Assembly (NCBI GenBank): GCA_003339415.1
Contig: PDHQ01000716.1
Span: 1-10,441, forward strand
Direction: 5' to 3'
DNA: 10,441 bases
Source of the DNA: Ophiocordyceps camponoti-saundersi (nom. inval.)
Lineage: Eukaryota; Ascomycota; Sordariomycetes; Hypocreales; Ophiocordycipitaceae
Every line of letters begins with the position of its first letter. Positions within the stretch are counted from its first letter, which is position 1. A program made the position numbers and the translations under genes. Positions 8,927 through 10,441 of this stretch are shown piece after piece. The notes under the pieces were generated by a model. That model ran no database searches and was not told the origin of the DNA. It saw nothing but the letters and a program-made list of their open reading frames with translations.

Positions 8927-9143
8927 TGTTAGGGGTAGGGAAGTGAGTACGGGGGCGTACGATGCATAGAGGCATAGTTCACCGTGCAGGTCAGACTCAG
9001 ACCGTATGCCTTTAGAGGGTTAGACGATTCCCCTTTATATATCGACCCCTAGTCCTAGTACTTCTAGTCCTGCATTTCCCCCCTAATTTTAGGTAGGCCG
9101 GCCTTATGCCGAGGTACCTATACCTAGAAGCTATTAGCTAATA
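8927..9143 (+). mobile_element. Candidate 3' LTR of a Copia-type element
   Basis: It starts with TGTTA right after a purine tract. A possible end is TAATA at 9139-9143, which would be TAACA, the inverted match of TGTTA, before a CpA-to-TpA change. The length would be about 217 bp, within the usual range for fungal Copia LTRs. A TATA-like box lies at 9034-9042, placed as in a U3 promoter. With the purine tract upstream, this would be a 3' LTR on the + strand, the same strand as the Copia pol remnant. However, pol ends 1.56 kb upstream, farther than normal, so the two may come from different insertions. No partner LTR, primer-binding site or target duplication is visible. The right boundary is the weakest part. 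Confidence 0.5.
9034..9042 (+). promoter_or_regulatory. TATA-like box inside the candidate LTR
   Basis: TTTATATAT follows a C-run about 107 bases into the candidate LTR and precedes a mixed C/T stretch. LTRs carry the promoter for the genomic RNA, so a TATA box here fits. In A+T-rich DNA such matches also arise by chance. Confidence 0.35.
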
Positions 9144-9176
9144 TAATATATATATATATATATATTTATATATATT
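9141..9176. repeat. AT-dinucleotide tract
   Basis: An almost uninterrupted alternating A/T stretch, broken by one TTT. It follows the possible LTR end at 9143. It could be a simple repeat, or may have grown through loss of CpA and TpG in a CA/TG-type repeat. Confidence 0.85.
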
Positions 9177-9360
9177 GCCTAGTAAGTAGGTAATATTAAG
9201 AGAGGTGCTCTATCTTACTAATAACTCTATTACGGTAATATAATATATAGCTTTAGTAGCACTCTTAAATTAAACTATTAGGCTATATAAATAGGCTAAC
9301 TAGTCTTAAGCCGTAGCTAGTTAAGGCATAGACTATAGGGTAGTTAAACTATAAGAGTAA
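9177..9360. other. A+T-rich stretch with short inverted repeats
   Basis: No frame persists here. A perfect 7-bp inverted repeat, TAACTAG at 9297-9303 and CTAGTTA at 9317-9323, encloses 13 bases. A looser one pairs TAAGAGAGGTGCT (9197-9209) with AGCACTCTTA (9258-9267). These might be worn terminal repeats of a small element, but such short matches are common in DNA this rich in CTAG and TTA words. Confidence 0.4.
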
Positions 9361-9640
9361 TCTAATTAGGTAGCTAATAAAGAAAGGCGTCGTAATCCTA
9401 GGTTTTTATTAGTTAACGGAAGAAAGCACGTAAGTAAGTACTAAAGTTTATCTAAAATAATAAAGCTATAAAGAGGGTATATAAAATTAAGGGTTAAGGA
9501 TAGAAATATTAGAAAAATAGTAGAGGAGGTGTCTAGGGGTAAGAAAAGGTGACTTTTAGATATTAGCAAAGGAATAAAGGCGGCGTAGATTAGTAATTCG
9601 AAGCGTAAACGTATAAATTTAGGAGATTCGTCGCGCCGCG
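9361..9640 (+). pseudogene. RIP-broken basic reading frame E, family not recognised
   Basis: The + strand frame through codon 9379 has about 5 stops in 93 codons, one of them the TGA at 9550-9552. Its product is strongly basic: Arg/Lys clusters at about 9382-9396, 9490-9550 and 9598-9615, between Ile/Val/Leu-rich helices. This composition suits a nucleic-acid-binding region. I considered the tail of a pogo/Fot1-type transposase but can place no diagnostic motif. It runs straight into the duplicated segment that starts at 9631, where the frame choice becomes uncertain. Confidence 0.4.
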
Positions 9641-9865
9641 TGAAAAAATCCTCTCTCGTTAACTTAACTTTATTTATCGTTATTATAGAGGCGTAGAATC
9701 TTCGTTTTTTTTCTTCGCGATTAAGATTCTTATATTCTTCTACGTACCGAGGGTTATCGAGATTTATCGCGCCGCTTAAAAAAATCGTCCCTTTATTAAC
9801 TTCTTTCTATTTATTATAAGAAACGGCTAGAATCTTCGTTTTTTTCTAGCGCTCGCCTTTTACGT
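9631..9865. repeat. Diverged tandem duplication, period about 136 bp
   Basis: Two copies begin TCGCGCCGC at 9631 and at 9767. Both continue with a run of A, then TCGTT or TTATT followed by AACTT, a TTTAT block, and the shared AGAATCTTCGTTTTTTT (about 9697 and 9833). The match is about 100 bp long but interrupted, consistent with an old duplication that later gathered RIP changes and small indels. The period is not a multiple of three, so it would shift any reading frame crossing it. Confidence 0.7.
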
Positions 9866-10060
9866 ATCTTACGTTATCCTAAGGGTCGTCGTTATATCTA
9901 TATTACGAGATATCTTTATCGGAGACTCGTAGGGTTATCGATTTTCCCGGATCCCTATTTAGGCCGATTAGAAAGCGTATCCGGAACGGCAATCTTTACT
10001 ATACGTTATAGACAGTATCGGGGAATTCTAATAAGATGCTTAAGTAGTATACTACTAACG
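9800..10060 (+). pseudogene. Stop-free reading frame F without a start codon
   Basis: Between TAA at 9797-9799 and TAA at 10061-10063 one + strand frame is open for 87 codons. That is unusual where TAA and TAG are so frequent. It contains no ATG. The product is rich in Arg, Tyr, Leu, Ile and Ser, for instance a YPKGRRYIYI stretch at about 9884. A second frame, one base off, is also fairly readable here (3 stops over 9850-10080), so the true coding frame is not settled. No family recognised. It may belong with frame E upstream or with the partial frame downstream. Confidence 0.4.
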
Positions 10061-10093
10061 TAAGTATTTTAAGCTATAGTTTAGGGAAAAGCG

Positions 10094-10441
10094 ATAAATA
10101 ATAAGATAAAATAGGACGACGAGGAGAGGGTTATAGCTAAAAAGTTAAAGAGAGCCGTAACTATTTACCTAGCTCTTAATAACCCGGATATTACGGATTA
10201 GAGACGAATCGCTCGCCTTCTTAGGATATCTAACTAGATATAAGGGATTATAGTAGCTAGTTATAGAGACGTAGTTAATCTATACGGGGAATATAAGGAT
10301 AAGAGTATACCCCGGCTATTCTACGAATATATTAAGGTTACCGGGGCCTTTAGAGATCGATATGCTAATTATATCGTTATAAGAAATCCGTGCTATAAGA
10401 GCGTGTCGGAGTCCTCCGGTTCCTTAGAAGGGAACGGTTTC
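10094..10441 (+). pseudogene. Partial RIP-broken reading frame G running off the window
   Basis: From about 10094 one + strand frame is convincingly coding-like to the last base, 116 codons with only 5 stops (TAG or TAA at 10112, 10199, 10235, 10241 and none after). The ATA at 10094-10096 or 10106-10108 may be a former ATG, since ATG to ATA is a RIP-type change. A charged stretch (DDEERV, then KKLKRA) leads into an ALNNPDI segment. A helix-like RRIARLLRISN follows, which resembles a helix-turn-helix but is too short to claim. The last 65 codons are stop-free, rich in Tyr, Arg and Lys, and end in a Ser/Gly-rich patch. The family is not recognised. The gene continues beyond the window. A DNA-binding protein or transposase N-terminus is a guess. 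Confidence 0.5.

Larger units (their letters stand above)
8640..9130. other. Less-mutated island with retained CpA and TpG
   Basis: By eye there are about 31 CpA plus TpG sites in roughly 470 bases here, against about 43 in the 2,665 bases of 36-2700, a fourfold difference. Sites in ACA, TCA, TGT and TGG contexts, nearly erased elsewhere, survive here (for example 8700-8711, 8780-8800, 8970-9003). The island holds the polypurine tract and LTR start described separately. An octamer, GCTAGGTC, also recurs at 8712 and 8737. Either this DNA arrived after RIP had acted, or it was too short or too low in copy number to be a target. Confidence 0.75.

Noticed and set aside
8747..8932. 61-codon open run in the less-mutated island
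   Set aside because: It covers T-rich sequence and the purine tract and ends inside the LTR start. No family likeness and no room for a real gene; more likely untranslated element sequence.
9197..9267. Miniature element with terminal inverted repeats
   Set aside because: The inverted match is short and imperfect, with no target duplication. Similar matches are frequent in this CTAG- and TTA-rich DNA.
1..10441. Bacterial or phage origin, tRNA genes, CRISPR array
   Set aside because: No ribosome-binding sites with long open genes, no cloverleaf and no regular spaced repeats. The RIP-type skew and Copia pol point to a filamentous fungus.

Overview
This window looks like a transposon graveyard from a filamentous ascomycete (Pezizomycotina-type) fungus, worn down by repeat-induced point mutation (RIP). 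CpA and TpG are almost absent, TpA is everywhere, and CpG is plentiful. That is the mark of CpA-to-TpA change on both strands, without general loss of CpG. TAA and TAG stops are scattered through every frame, TGA is very rare, and I find no intact gene, tRNA, rRNA or CRISPR array.

Layout. 1-35 is a near-pure G run, probably a contig edge or sequencing artefact. 38-2278 is a long broken + strand reading frame, probably continued in another frame at 2298-2735; the family is not recognised. 2783-3300 is A+T-rich spacer. 3301-5967 holds a second long broken + strand coding region that changes frame twice; the family is again not recognised. 5968-6566 is A+T-rich spacer. 6567-7368 is the one confident call: the end of the reverse transcriptase and the RNase H domain of a Ty1/Copia retrotransposon, with a frameshift near 7180 and a catalytic-type Asp lost by a RIP-type change. 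7369-7583 is pyrimidine-rich. 7584-7989 and 7990-8650 are two weaker protein-like frames.

About 8640-9130 is an island with roughly four times the CpA/TpG density of the first 2.7 kb. It contains a purine tract followed directly by TGTTA, which I read as a polypurine tract and the start of a long terminal repeat (LTR), with a TATA-like box inside. An AT-dinucleotide tract follows. 9361-10080 carries further broken reading frames and a diverged tandem duplication of about 136 bp. 10094-10441 is the start of another broken frame that runs off the window.

Nothing here is likely to work as a gene today. The interest lies in the mutation pattern, including a clear sparing of CpA after G, in the long unrecognised ancestral reading frames, and in the younger island. 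Dinucleotide and stop counts were made by eye.
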